A stretch of 64,000 nucleotides of DNA from Hydractinia symbiolongicarpus (Eukaryota > Cnidaria > Hydrozoa > Anthoathecata > Hydractiniidae): NCBI RefSeq assembly GCF_029227915.1, contig NC_079888.1, positions 1,362,001 to 1,426,000 on the forward strand. Direction: 5' to 3'. Made by a program: the position numbers and the translations under genes. Every line of letters begins with the position of its first letter. Positions within the stretch are counted from its first letter, which is position 1. This document shows, one piece after another, positions 33,993 through 47,216 of this stretch. The notes beneath the pieces were generated by a model that did no database searches, was not told where the DNA came from, and saw only the letters and a list, made by a program, of their open reading frames with translations.

Positions 33993-35630
33993 GGGTGTAA
34001 TGGTTCTATGGATGTGCAACACGGTTTATCTGTGTATGTGAAGCGTTAACTCCCGTGTCACAAGTAGGTTTTGAACTTTCGCAGGAACTTATTTCGCAAA
34101 TAGAAAGATGTTACCTGATTTTTTTCTATGACGGATTAACAACATAAGCTCTGTTTTTGTAATGGCGTCATCACACCGGTCAAAAAATAAAACCGTGAAT
34201 TTAGGAGTGGTTCATAAAATTTCATGTCGTAAATCACTGTTTGTGAAAACTAAAGTAACGTATTAAAAGACCGATATAGAAAAATTAAAGTTGTCAAGTT
34301 GAGTCTTTCGGTAATATCCAATGCACATTGCATCCTTATTGTTCTTTTGTTCACTGTTTAATGTGTACCGTGGGAATGCTTGAAGATGTTTTCAAACACA
34401 ACTTTTAATTTTTTCGAATAGTCAAAAGGACTCTATGAAAGAAATTAACCCCAAAATATAATTGATCGCTCAAGACATATTTCTGCAAATTATCCTAAAA
34501 AAATTTAAATTATATGTAAGCAATTAGTATAAAAAAAACAGCATGATAAATAATTCACTTTTTTCTTTTTTTTTAAAGTCCTCGTTTTCCGTAATTAATT
34601 ATTAAATTTATTTTTTAACCTATGTCATTGTATACATGGTTTGTGGCTTATGTAGCTCTGAGAGTAAAAGGTGGTACAATATAGCACAGTTAGTACAATT
34701 GTAGAGTACCTTAAAAATAATAGTACAGTACAGTTCTTGTCCTCTCTTTATGCACATTAGCTACAATCCTGGTAAAATCCTATACGAATAAATGCTTAAT
34801 TAAAATATCCACAAGTAATAATTTATTTTAGAAGATGCTGTTTTGCAAGCCAAAAAATGGTCAAAAATTTTCCATTCTCTAAAATACAATGAGCAATATT
34901 GTAGTTTAAATACTGAACAGCAAACAGACCAAAAACAAAAAAATTCATACTTTACGCTCAATTATACAATTTCGAAGATGTTAAAATTATGCTTTTCTAG
35001 CGGTATGAAGTATCCGTAAAACTTCAGCCTGCAATGAGATTTAAAACCTTACTATTTCTGTTTATTATAGTGCGAAACCAAGCCTGTTTGTTGCGGGCGC
35101 AAGCCGTGCTGCGAAACATGCAAAAAAAATAAACACAGAGAATGTGATGTTATAGCGCATCCGAATTGCAATCGTTAATGTTGAAGATTTACAGCTTTTT
35201 ACTCAGCGCAAGAAACACGTTTTGTGACAATGTTACAGAAATGTTAAACACGTGTTGTGGATAATGCAATATAGTTACAGTTATGAGTTGGAAACGTTTT
35301 TTTTTTAAAACCTTTTAAAAATTTAAAAAATAACACACTGATGCAGATTTTTTAAGTAACCTTTACTACATGTGGGGGTCACATTAGGTGCCTGCTTAAG
35401 CTAATTTAAATCCATGCTTTCAGTACAATAGAAGTTTCTTTTTCTCAAAAAAAATAAAAAATGCCGATGATAAGTGAAGACAGATTTCTTCATTACAAAA
35501 ATATTTTAAACATGAACAACAGATGTAAAAAAAGAAAACATAAAACTTAAAAACATAGAGCAGATGCTGACAATGATATAGCATCAAATTGAGTAAAAAT
35601 GGCGGACTTGAAGAACTGAAAGCGAAAAAA
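33993..35630 (+). repeat. Array unit 13 (higher-order block A)
   Basis: It is 1638 bp long. The short-exon block is deleted near 34256, and the eight-Cys exon at 35071-35178 is intact. It is the partner of unit 18, which has the same length. Confidence 0.9.
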
Positions 35631-37477
35631 GGGTGTAATGGTTATATGGATGTGCAACACGGTTTATCTGTGTATTTGAAGCGTTAACTCCCGTGTCACG
35701 AGTAGGTTTTGAACTTTCGCAGGAAATTATTTCGCAAATAGAAAGATGTTACCTGATTTTTTTCTACGACGGATTAACAACATAAGCTGTGTTTTTGTAA
35801 TGGCGTCATCACACCGGTCAAAAAATAAAACCGTGAATTTAGGAGTGGTTCATAAAATTTCATGTCGTAAATCACTGTTCGTGAAAACTAAAGTATCTGA
35901 ATGTATAAGTAAGTTTATAAAATCAATTTGTTAAAACTTGCCAATTCACAATGGTGTTCCTGGCCTCCAAATCCAGCGCCGACAAGTAAGTACTGTTCAA
36001 CTTTTTTTAATTTGAATGAAAATAGGAGCAAAACTTTAATCAGTGTCTTAAACCGTATTAAAAGACCGATATAGAAAAATCAAAGTTGTCAAGTTGAGTC
36101 TTTCGGTAATATCCAATGAACATTGCATACTTATTGTTCTTTTGTTCACTGTTTAATGTGTACCGAAGGAATGTTTGAAGATGTTTTCAAAAACAACTTT
36201 TAATTTTTTCGAATAGTCAAAAGGACTCTATGAAAGAAATTAACCCCAAAATATAATTGATCGCTCAAGACACATTAAATTATCCTAAAAAAATTTAAAT
36301 TATATGTAAGCAATTAGTATAAAAAAAACAGCATGATAAATAATTCACTTTTTTCTTTTTTTTAAAGTCCTCGTTTTCCGTAATTTATTATTTAATTTAT
36401 TTTTTAACCTATGTCATTGTATACATGGTTTGTGGCTTATGTAGCTCTGAGAGTAAAAGGTGGTACAATATAGCGCAGTTAGTACAATTGTAGAGTACCT
36501 TAATAAAGTATCAATTCAAACAAAATAAAGAATAAGTTAGTGACGAAGAAAAACAAAATAATAGTACAGTACAGTTCTTGTCCTCTCTTTATGCACATTA
36601 GCTACAATCCTGGTAAAATCCTATACGAATAAATGCTTAATTAAAATATCCACAAGTAATAATTTATTTTAGAAGATGCTGTTTTGCAAGCCAAAAAATG
36701 GTCAAAAATTTTCCATTCTCTAAAATACAATGAGCAATATTGTAGTTTAAATACTGAACAGCAAACAGAACAAAAACAAAAAAATTCATACTTTACGCTC
36801 AATTATACAATTTCGGAGATGTTAAAATTATGCTTTTCTAGTGGTATGAAGTATCCGTAAAACTTCAGCCTGCAATGAGATTTAAAACCTTACTATTTCT
36901 GTTTATTATAGTGCGAAACCAAGCCTGTTTGTTGCGGGCGCAAGCCGTGCTGCGAAACATGCAAAAAAAATAAACACAGAGAATGTGATGTTATAGCGCA
37001 TCCGAATTGCAATCGTTAATGTTGAAGATATTCATTTACAGCTTTTTACTCAGCGCAAGAAACACGTTTTGTGACAATGTTACAGAAATGTTAAACACGT
37101 GTTGTGGATAATGCAATATAGTTACAGTTATGAGTTGGAAACGTTTTTTTTTTAAAACCTTTTAAAAATTTAAAAAATAACACACTGATGCAGATTTTTT
37201 AAGTATCCTTTACTACATGTGGGGGTCACATTAGGTGCCTGCTTATGCTAATTTAAATCCATGCTTTCAGTACAATAGAAGTTTCTTTTTCTCAAAAAAA
37301 ATAAAAAATGCCGATGATAAGTGAAAACAGATTTCTTCATTACAAAAATATTTTAAACATGAACAACAGATGTAAAAAAAGAAAACATCAAACTTAAAAA
37401 CATAGAGCAGATGCTGACAATGATATAGCATCAAATTGAGTAAAAATGGCGGACTTGAAGAACTGAAAGCGAAAAAA
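35631..37477 (+). repeat. Array unit 14 (higher-order block A)
   Basis: It is 1847 bp long, with the donor at 35986 and an intact eight-Cys exon at 36912-37019. It carries TGTCGTAA. It is the partner of unit 19. Confidence 0.9.
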
Positions 37478-39309
37478 GGGTGTAATGGTTATATGGATGT
37501 GCAACACGGTTTATCTGTGTATTTGAAGCGTTAACTCCCGTGTCACGAGTAGGTTTTGAACTTTCGCAGGAACTTATTTCGCAAATAGAAAGATGTTACC
37601 TGATTTTTTTCTACGACGGATTAACAACATAAGCTGTGTTTTTGTAATGGCGTCATCACACCGGTCAAAAAATAAAACCGTGAATTTAGGAGTGGTTCAT
37701 AAAATTTCATGTCGTAAATCACTGTTCGTGAAAACTAAAGTATCTGAATGTATAAGTAAGTTTATAAAATCAATTTGTTAAAACTTGCCAATTCACAATG
37801 GTGTTCCTGGCCTCCAAATCCAGCGCCGACAAGTAAGTACTGTTCAACTTTTTTTAATTTGAATGAAAATAGGAGCAAAACTTTAATCAGTGTCTTAAAC
37901 CGTATTAAAAGACCGATATAGAAAAATCAAAGTTGTCAAGTTGAGTCTTTCGGTAATATCCAATGAACATTGCATACTTATTGTTCTTTTGTTCACTGTT
38001 TAATGTGTACCGTAGGAATGTTTGAAGATGTTTTCAAAAACAACTTTTAATTTTTTCGAATAGTCAAAAGGACTCTATGAAAGAAATTAACCCCAAAATA
38101 TAATTGATCGCTCAAGACACATTAAATTATCCTAAAAAAATTTAAATTATATGTAAGCAATTAGTATAAAAAAAACAGCATGATAAATAATTCACTTTTT
38201 TCTTTTTTTTAAAGTCCTCGTTTTCCGTAATTTATTATTTAATTTATTTTTTAACCTATGTCATTGTATACATGGTTTGTGGCTTATGTAGCTCTGAGAG
38301 TAAAAGGTGGTACAATATAGCACAGTTAGTACAATTGTAGAGTACCTTTTCAAACAAAATAAAGAATAAGTTAGTGACAAAGAAAAACAAAATAATAGTA
38401 CAGTACAGTTCTTGTCCTCTCTTTATGCACATTAGCTACAATCCTGGTAAAATCCTATACGAATAAATGCTTAATTAAAATATCCACAAGTAATAATTTA
38501 TTTTAGAAGATGCTGTTTTGCAAGCCAAAAAATGGTCAAAAATTTTCCATTCTCTAAAATACAATGAGCAATATTGTAGTTTAAATACTGAACAGCAAAC
38601 AGACCAAAAACAAAAAAATTCATACTTTACGCTCAATTATACAATTTCGAAGATGTTAAAATTATGCTTTTCTAGCGGTATGAAGTATCCGTAAAACTTC
38701 AGCCTGCAATGAGATTTAAAACCTTACTATTTCTGTTTATTATAGTGCGAAACCAAGCCTGTTTGTTGCGGGCGCAAGCCGTGCTGCGAAACATGCAAAA
38801 AAAATAAACACAGAGAATGTGATGTTATAGCGCATCCGAATTGCAATCGTTAATGTTGAAGATTTACAGCTTTTTACTCAGCGCAAGAAACACGTTTTTT
38901 GACAATGTTACAGAAATGTTAAACACGTGTTGTGGATAATGCAATATAGTTACAGTTATGAGTTGGAAACGTTTTTTTTTTTTAAAAAAACCTTTTAAAA
39001 ATTTAAAAAATAACATACTGATGCAGATTTTTTAAGTATCCTTTACTACATGTGGGGGTCACATTAGGTGCCTGCTTAAGCTAATTTAAATCCATGCTTT
39101 CAGTACAATAGAAGTTTCTTTTTCTCAAAAAAAATAAAAAATGCCGATAATAAGTGAAGACAGATTTCTTCATTACAAAAATATTTTAAACATGAACAAC
39201 AGATGTAAAAAAAGAAAACATCAAACTTAAAAACATAGAGCAGATGCTGACAATGATATAGCATCAAATTGAGTAAAAATGGCGAACTTAAAGAACTGAA
39301 AGCGAGAAA
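37478..39309 (+). repeat. Array unit 15 (higher-order block A)
   Basis: It is 1832 bp long, with the donor at 37833 and an intact eight-Cys exon at 38746-38853. It carries TGTCGTAA. It is the partner of unit 20. Confidence 0.9.
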
Positions 39310-40227
39310 GGGTGTAATGGTTATATGGATGTGCAACACGGTTTATCTGTGTATTTGAAGCGTTAACTCCCGTGTCACGAGTAGGTTTTGAACTTTCGCA
39401 GGAACTTATTTCGCAAATAGAAAGATGTTACCTGATTTTTTTCTATGACGGATTAACAACATAAGCTGTGTTTTTGTAATAGCGTCATCACACCGGTCAA
39501 AAAATAAAACCGTGAATTTAGGAGTGGTTCATAAAAATTCATGACGTAAATCACTGTTCATGAAAACTAAAGTATTCGAATGTATAAGTAAGTTTATAAA
39601 ATCAATTTGTTAAAACTTGCCAATTCACAATGGTGTTCCTGGCCTCCAAATCCAGCGGTGAAAAGTAAGTACTGTTTATCTTTTTTTTTAATTTGAATGG
39701 AAATAGGAGCAAAACTTTAATCAGTGTCTTAAAACGTATTAAAAGACCAATATAGAAAAATCAAAGTTGTTAAGTTGAGTCTTTCGGTAATATCCAATGA
39801 ACATTGCATCCTTATTGTTCTTTTGTTCACTGTTTAATGTGTACCGTGGGAATGCTTGAAGATGTTTTCAAACACAACTTTTAATTTTTTCGAATAGTCA
39901 AAAGGACTCTATGAAAGAAATTAACCCCAAAATATAATTGATCGCTCAAGACACATTTCTGCAAATTATCCTTAAAAAATTTAAATTATATGTATGCAAT
40001 TAGTATAAAAAAAAACAGCATGATAAATAATTCACTTTTTTCTTTTTTTTTAAAGTCCTCGTTTTCCGTAATTTATTATTTAATTTATTTTTTAACCTAT
40101 GTCATTGTATACATGGTTTGTGGCTTATGTAGCTCTGAGAGTAAAAGGTGGTACAATATAGCGCAGTTAGTAAAATTGTAGAGTACCTTAATAAAGTATC
40201 AATTCAAACAAAATAAAGAATAAGTTA

Positions 40228-40935
40228 GTGACAAAGAAAAACAAAATAATAGTGCAGTACAGTTCTTGTCCTCTCTTTATGCACATTAAAAAATCGTCTG
40301 TAGTGCTTCTTGGTGTTACGATTGACTCGAGACTAAACTTTCATTCGCATGTCAAAAACATCTGTAATAAGGCTAGTAGGAAACTCAACGTGCTTCAAAG
40401 GATATCTTCCTTTTTGACACCCAAGATGAAGCGTTTTCTCTTCAATTCATTTATTTTGTCTCAGTTTTCTTACTGTCCCTTAGTATGGATGTTTTGTGGA
40501 AAAGTTGCGAATAATCGAATCAATCGTATTCATGAACGTTGTCTAAGAATCATACAGGACGATATAAATGGCAGTTACGATGAACTTTTATCTTTATGTA
40601 ATGTTAAAAATATTCACATCATCAATTTACAGAATTTAATGAAAGAGGTTTACAAATTTTTAAATGGATTGTCACCTCTATATATGAACGAGATATTTTC
40701 TGTTAGGGAAAACAAGTACAACCTTCGTTGCTTTAATTTGATCAGGCGACCAACTTGTCGGACAACGTACTATGGCTTAAATACTTTATCAAATATTGCA
40801 GGGAAGCTATGGATATCTGTGCCTGACGCTACAAAGAATGCTCCTTCTCTCGAAGCCTTCCGTAGCTCAATAAAATTTTGGGAAGGTGATGTTTGCACCT
40901 GTAAAATATGCATGGATATACCATACATATTTTAA
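40228..40935 (+). pseudogene. Chimeric ORF: array sequence plus LINE RT C-terminus (A)
   Basis: The first ~20 codons are array DNA (starting at a GTG, reading TKKNKIIVQYSSCP) and the remaining ~215 are LINE reverse-transcriptase C-terminus. This is an accidental in-frame fusion; there is no ATG start near the junction. No function is implied. Confidence 0.6.
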
Positions 40936-41084
40936 CTTTACTTATTTATTTATTTATTTTTCTTATTTTTTATCGCTGTTTGCCCTGTTTTACGTTTTGT
41001 TGTCGATTTAAATTAGTTATTTAAAAACTATTGTATCTATCGACGTTAAATAAAGAGAAAATCAAAAAAAAAAAAAAAAAAAAT
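40289..41084 (+). mobile_element. 5'-truncated CR1/L2-like LINE, copy A
   Basis: The 796-bp insert interrupts an array unit after GCACATTA. It ends in a TAAATAAAG-type polyadenylation signal and about 20 A, followed by a repeated CATTA (target duplication of about 5 bp). Its frame (to the TAA at 40935) is the post-catalytic C-terminus of a non-LTR reverse transcriptase: LLGVTIDSRLNFHSHV, SQFSYCPLVWMF, NNRINRIHERCLR, LNGLSPLYMNEIF and a terminal CTCKICMDI Cys motif. The catalytic YADD region is missing, as expected for 5' truncation. The frame is fused in phase to array codons upstream (open from a GTG at 40228). Confidence 0.85.
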
Positions 41085-41969
41085 CATTAGCTACAATCGT
41101 GGTAAAATCCTACACGAATAAATGCTTAATTAAAATATCCACAAGTAATAATTTATTTTAGTAGATGCTGTTTTGCAAGCCAAAAAATGATCAAACATTT
41201 TCCATTCTCTAAAATACAATGAGCAATATTGTAGTTTAAATACTGAACAGCAAACAGAACAAAAACAAAAAATTCATACTTTACGCTCAATTATACAATT
41301 TCGAAGATGTTAAAATTATGCTTTTCTAGTGGTATGAAGTATCCGTAAAACTTCAGCCTGCAATGAGATTTAAAACCTTACTATTTCTGTTTATTATAGT
41401 GCAAAACCAAGCCTGTTTGTTGCGGGCGCAAGCCGTGCTGCGAAACATGCAAAAAAAATAAACACAGAGAATGTGATGTTATAGCGCATCCGAATTGCAA
41501 TCGTTAATGTTGAAGATATTCATTTACAGCTTTTTACTCAGCGCAAGAAACACGTTTTGTGACAATGTTACAGAAATGTTAAACACGTGTTGTGGATAAT
41601 GCAATATAGTTACAGTTATGAGTTGGAAACGTTTTTTTTTTTTTAAAAAACCTTTTAAAAATTTAAAAAATAACATACTGATGCAAATTTTTTAAGTATC
41701 CTTTACTACATGTGGGGGTCACATTAGGTGCCTGCTTGAGCTAATTTAAATCCATGCTTTCAGTACAATAGAAGTTTCTTTTTCTCAAAAAAAATAAAAA
41801 ATGCCGATGATAAGTGAAGACAGATTTATTCATTACAAAAATATTTTAAACATGAACAACAGATGTAAAAAAAGAAAACATCAAACTTAAAAACATAGAG
41901 CAGATGCTGACAATGATATAGCATCAAATTGAGTAAAAATGGCGGACTTGAAGAACTGAAAGCGAGAAA

Positions 41970-43738
41970 GGGTGTAATGGTTATATGGATGTGCAAGACG
42001 GTTTATCTGTGTATTTGAAGCGTTAACTCCCGTGTCACGAGTAGGTTTTGAACTTTCGCAGGAACTTATTTCGCAAATAGAAAGATGTTACCTGATTTTT
42101 TTCTATGACGGATTAACAACATAAGCTGTGTTTTTGTAATGGCGTCATCACGCCGGTCAAAAAATAAAACCGTGAATTTAGGAGTGGTTCATAAAATTTC
42201 ATGACGTAAATCACTGTTCGTGAAAACTAAAGTATTCGAATGTATAAGTTTATAAAATCAATTTGTTAAAACAATGGTGTTCCTGGCCTCCAAATCCAGC
42301 GGCGACAAGTAAGTACTGTTTATCTTTTTTTTTAATTTGAAAGAAAATAGGAGTAAAACTTTAATCAGTGTCTTAAAACGTATTAAAAGACCGATATAGA
42401 AAAATCAAAGTTGTCAAGTTGAGTCTTTTGGTAATATCCAATGAACATTGCATCCTTATTGTTCTTTTGTTCACTGCTTAATGTGTACCGTGGGAATGCT
42501 TGAAGATGTTTTTAAACACAACTTTTAATTTTTTCGAATAGTCAAAAGGACTCTATGAAAGAAATTAACCCCAAAATATAATTGATCGCTCAAGACACAA
42601 TTCTGCAAATTATCCTAAAAAAATTTAAATTATATGTAAGCAATTAGTATAAAAAAAACAGCATGATAAATAATTCACTTTTTTCTTTTTTTTTTAAAGT
42701 CCTCGTTTTCCGTAATTTATTATTTAATTTATTTTTTAACCTATGTCATTGTATACATGGTTTGTGGCTTATGTAGCTCTGAGAGTAAAAGGTGGTACAA
42801 TATAGCACAGTTAGTACAATTGTAGAGTACCTTAATAAAGTATCAATTCAAACAAAATGAAGAATAAGTTAGTGACAAAGAAAAACAAAATAATAGTACA
42901 GTACAGTTCTTGTCCTCTCTTTATGCACATTAGCTACAATCCTGGTAAAATCCTATACGAATAAATGCTTAATTAAAATATCCACAAGTAATAATTTATT
43001 TTAGAAGATGCTGTTTTGCAAGCCAAAAAATGGTCAAAAATTTTCCATTCTCTAAAATACAATGAGCAATATTGTAGTTTAAATACTGAACAGCAAACAG
43101 AACAAAAACAAAAAAATTCATACTTTACGCTCAATTATACAATTTCGAAGATGTTAAAATTATGTATTTCTAGTGGTATGAAGTATCCGTAAAACTTCAG
43201 CCTGCAATGAGATTTAAAACCTTACTATTTCTGTTTATTATAGTGCGAAACCAAGCCTGTTTGTTGCAGGCGCAAGCCGTGCTGCGAAACATGCAAAAAA
43301 AATAAACACAGAGAATGTGATGTTATAGCGCATCCGAATTGCAATCGTTAATGTTGAAGATATTCATTTACAGCTTCTTACGCAGCGCAAGAAACACGTT
43401 TTGTGACAATGTTACAGAAATGTTAAACACGTGTTGTGGATAATGCAATATAGTTACAGTTATGAGTTGAAAACGTTTTTGTTTTTTTTACATTAGGTGC
43501 CTGCTTAAGCTAATTTAAATCCATGCTTTCAGTACAATAGAAGTTTCTTTTTCTCAAAAAAAATAAAAAATGCCGATGATAAGTGAAGACAGATTTCTTC
43601 ATTACAAAAATATTTTAAACATGAACAACAGATGTAAAAAAAGAAAACATCAAACTTAAAAACATAGAGCAGATGCTGACAATGATATAGCATCAAATTG
43701 AGTAAAAATGGCGGACTTGAAGAACTGAAAGCGAGAAA
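41970..43738 (+). repeat. Array unit 17 (higher-order block B)
   Basis: It is 1769 bp long, with the donor at 42309. The eight-Cys exon at 43244-43351 has all Cys and one Gly to Arg. The first ~300 bp match units 9 and 22 (CGCCGGTC, TATAAGTTTATA), and the rest matches unit 12, so the unit contains the recombination junction. Confidence 0.9.
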
Positions 43739-45376
43739 GGGTGTAATGGTTATATGGATGTGCAACACGGTTTATCTGTGTATTTGAAGCGTTAACTCCC
43801 GTGTCACAAGTAGGTTTTGAACTTTCGCAGGAACTTATTTCGCAAATAGAAAGATGTTACCTGATTTTTTTCTATGACGGATTAACAACATAAGCTCTGT
43901 TTTTGTAATGGCGTCATCACACCGGTCAAAAAATAAAACCGTGAATTTAGGAGTGGTTCATAAAATTTCATGTCGTAAATCACTGTTTGTGAAAACTAAA
44001 GTAACGTATTAAAAGACCGATATAGAAAAATTAAAGTTGTCAAGTTGAGTCTTTCGGTAATATCCAATGCACATTGCATCCTTATTGTTCTTTTGTTCAC
44101 TGTTTAATGTGTACCGTGGGAATGCTTGAAGATGTTTTCAAACACAACTTTTAATTTTTTCGAATAGTCAAAAGGACTCTATGAAAGAAATTAACCCCAA
44201 AATATAATTGATCGCTCAAGACATATTTCTGCAAATTATCCTAAAAAAATTTAAATTATATGTAAGCAATTAGTATAAAAAAAACAGCATGATAAATAAT
44301 TCACTTTTTTCTTTTTTTTTAAAGTCCTCGTTTTCCGTAATTAATTATTAAATTTATTTTTTAACCTATGTCATTGTATACATGGTTTGTGGCTTATGTA
44401 GCTCTGAGAGTAAAAGGTGGTACAATATAGCACAGTTAGTACAATTGTAGAGTACCTTAAAAATAATAGTACAGTACAGTTCTTGTCCTCTCTTTATGCA
44501 CATTAGCTACAATCCTGGTAAAATCCTATACGAATAAATGCTTAATTAAAATATCCACAAGTAATAATTTATTTTAGAAGATGCTGTTTTGCAAGCCAAA
44601 AAATGGTCAAAAATTTTCCATTCTCTAAAATACAATGAGCAATATTGTAGTTTAAATACTGAACAGCAAACAGACCAAAAACAAAAAAATTCATACTTTA
44701 CGCTCAATTATACAATTTCGAAGATGTTAAAATTATGCTTTTCTAGCGGTATGAAGTATCCGTAAAACTTCAGCCTGCAATGAGATTTAAAACCTTACTA
44801 TTTCTGTTTATTATAGTGCGAAACCAAGCCTGTTTGTTGCGGGCGCAAGCCGTGCTGCGAAACATGCAAAAAAAATAAACACAGAGAATGTGATGTTATA
44901 GCGCATCCGAATTGCAATCGTTAATGTTGAAGATTTACAGCTTTTTACTCAGCGCAAGAAACACGTTTTGTGACAATGTTACAGAAATGTTAAACACGTG
45001 TTGTGGATAATGCAATATAGTTACAGTTATGAGTTGGAAACGTTTTTTTTTTAAAACCTTTTAAAAATTTAAAAAATAACACACTGATGCAGATTTTTTA
45101 AGTAACCTTTACTACATGTGGGGGTCACATTAGGTGCCTGCTTAAGCTAATTTAAATCCATGCTTTCAGTACAATAGAAGTTTCTTTTTCTCAAAAAAAA
45201 TAAAAAATGCCGATGATAAGTGAAGACAGATTTCTTCATTACAAAAATATTTTAAACATGAACATCAGATGTAAAAAAAGAAAACATCAAACTTAAAAAC
45301 ATAGAGCAGATGCTGACAATGATATAGCATCAAATTGAGTAAAAATGGCGGACTTGAAGAACTGAAAGCGAAAAAA
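43739..45376 (+). repeat. Array unit 18 (higher-order block B)
   Basis: It is 1638 bp long. The short-exon block is deleted near 44002, and the eight-Cys exon at 44817-44924 is intact. Confidence 0.9.
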
Positions 45377-47216
45377 GGGTGTAATGGTTATATGGATGTG
45401 CAACACGGTTTATCTGTGTATTTGAAGCGTTAACTCCCGTGTCACGAGTAGGTTTTGAACTTTCGCAGGAAATTATTTCGCAAATAGAAAGATGTTACCT
45501 GATTTTTTTCTACGACGGATTAACAACATAAGCTGTGTTTTTGTAATGGCGTCATCACACCGGTCAAAAAATAAAACCGTGAATTTAGGAGTGGTTCATA
45601 AAATTTCATGTCGTAAATCACTGTTCGTGAAAACTAAAGTATCTGAATGTATAAGTAAGTTTATAAAATCAATTTGTTAAAACTTGCCAATTCACAATGG
45701 TGTTCCTGGCCTCTAAATCCAGCGCCGACAAGTAAGTACTGTTCAACTTTTTTTAATTTGAATGAAAATAGGAGCAAAACTTTAATCAGTGTCTTAAACC
45801 GTATTAAAAGACCGATATAGAAAAATCAAAGTTGTCAAGTTGAGTCTTTCGGTAATATCCAATGAACATTGCATACTTATTGTTCTTTTGTTCACTGTTT
45901 AATGTGTACCGTAGGAATGTTTGAAGATGTTTTCAAAAACAACTTTTAATTTTTTCGAATAGTCAAAAGGACTCTATGAAAGAAATTAACCCCAAAATAT
46001 AATTGATCGCTCAAGACACATTAAATTATCCTAAAAAAATTTAAATTATATGTAAGCAATTAGTATAAAAAAAACAGCATGATAAATAATTCACTTTTTT
46101 CTTTTTTTTAAAGTCCTCGTTTTCCGTAATTTATTATTTAATTTATTTTTTAACCTATGTCATTGTATACATGGTTTGTGGCTTATGTAGCTCTGAGAGT
46201 AAAAGGTGGTACAATATAGCGCAGTTAGTACAATTGTAGAGTACCTTAATAAAGTATCAATTCAAACAAAATAAAGAATAAGTTAGTGACGAAGAAAAAC
46301 AAAATAATAGTACAGTACAGTTCTTGTCCTCTCTTTATGCACATTAGCTACAATCCTGGTAAAATCCTATACGAATAAATGCTTAATTAAAATATCCACA
46401 AGTAATAATTTATTTTAGAAGATGCTGTTTTGCAAGCCAAAAAATGGTCAAAAATTTTCCATTCTCTAAAATACAATGAGCAATATTGTTGTTTAAATAC
46501 TGAACAGCAAACAGAACAAAAACAAAAAAATTCATACTTTACGCTCAATTATACAATTTCGGAGATGTTAAAATTATGCTTTTCTAGTGGTATGAAGTAT
46601 CCGTAAAACTTCAGCCTGCAATGAGATTTAAAACCTTACTATTTCTGTTTATTATAGTGCGAAACCAAGCCTGTTTGTTGCGGGCGCAAGCCGTGCTGCG
46701 AAACATGCAAAAAAAATAAACACAGAGAATGTGATGTTATAGCGCATCCGAATTGCAATCGTTAATGTTGAAGATTTACAGCTTTTTACTCAGCGCAAGA
46801 AACACGTTTTGTGACAATGTTACAGAAATGTTAACCACGTGTTGTGGATAATGCAATATAGTTACAGTTATGAGTTGGAATCGTTTTTTTTTTTAAACCT
46901 TTTAAAAATTTAAAAAATAACATACTGATGCAGATTTTTTAAGTATCCTTTACTACATGTGGGGGTCACATTAGGTGCCTGCTTAAGCTAATTTAAATCC
47001 ATGCTTTCAGTACAATAGAAGTTTCTTTTTCTCAAAAAAAATAAAAAATGCCGATGATAAGTGAAGACAGATTTCTTCATTACAAAAATATTTTAAACAT
47101 GAACAACAGATGTAAAAAAAGAAAACATCAAACTTAAAAACATAGAGCAGATGCTGACAATGATATAGCATCAAATTGAGTAAAAATGGCGAACTTAAAG
47201 AACTGAAAGCGAGAAA
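45377..47216 (+). repeat. Array unit 19 (higher-order block B)
   Basis: It is 1840 bp long, with the donor at 45732 and an intact eight-Cys exon at 46658-46765. It carries TGTCGTAA. Confidence 0.9.

Larger units (their letters stand above)
39310..41969 (+). repeat. Array unit 16 with LINE insertion (higher-order block A)
   Basis: It is 2660 bp long, including the 796-bp LINE at 40289-41084. The donor is at 39665. The eight-Cys exon at 41400-41507 has all Cys and Glu2 changed to Lys. It is the partner of unit 21. Confidence 0.9.
32521..42270 (+). repeat. Higher-order repeat block A (five units)
   Basis: This block of 9.75 kb is repeated at 42271-52010. The successive unit lengths 1774, 1638, 1847, 1832, 2660 match 1769, 1638, 1840, 1833, 2659, and shared private variants run through both. 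The junction lies at the GTTAAAACAATGG deletion marker. Confidence 0.85.
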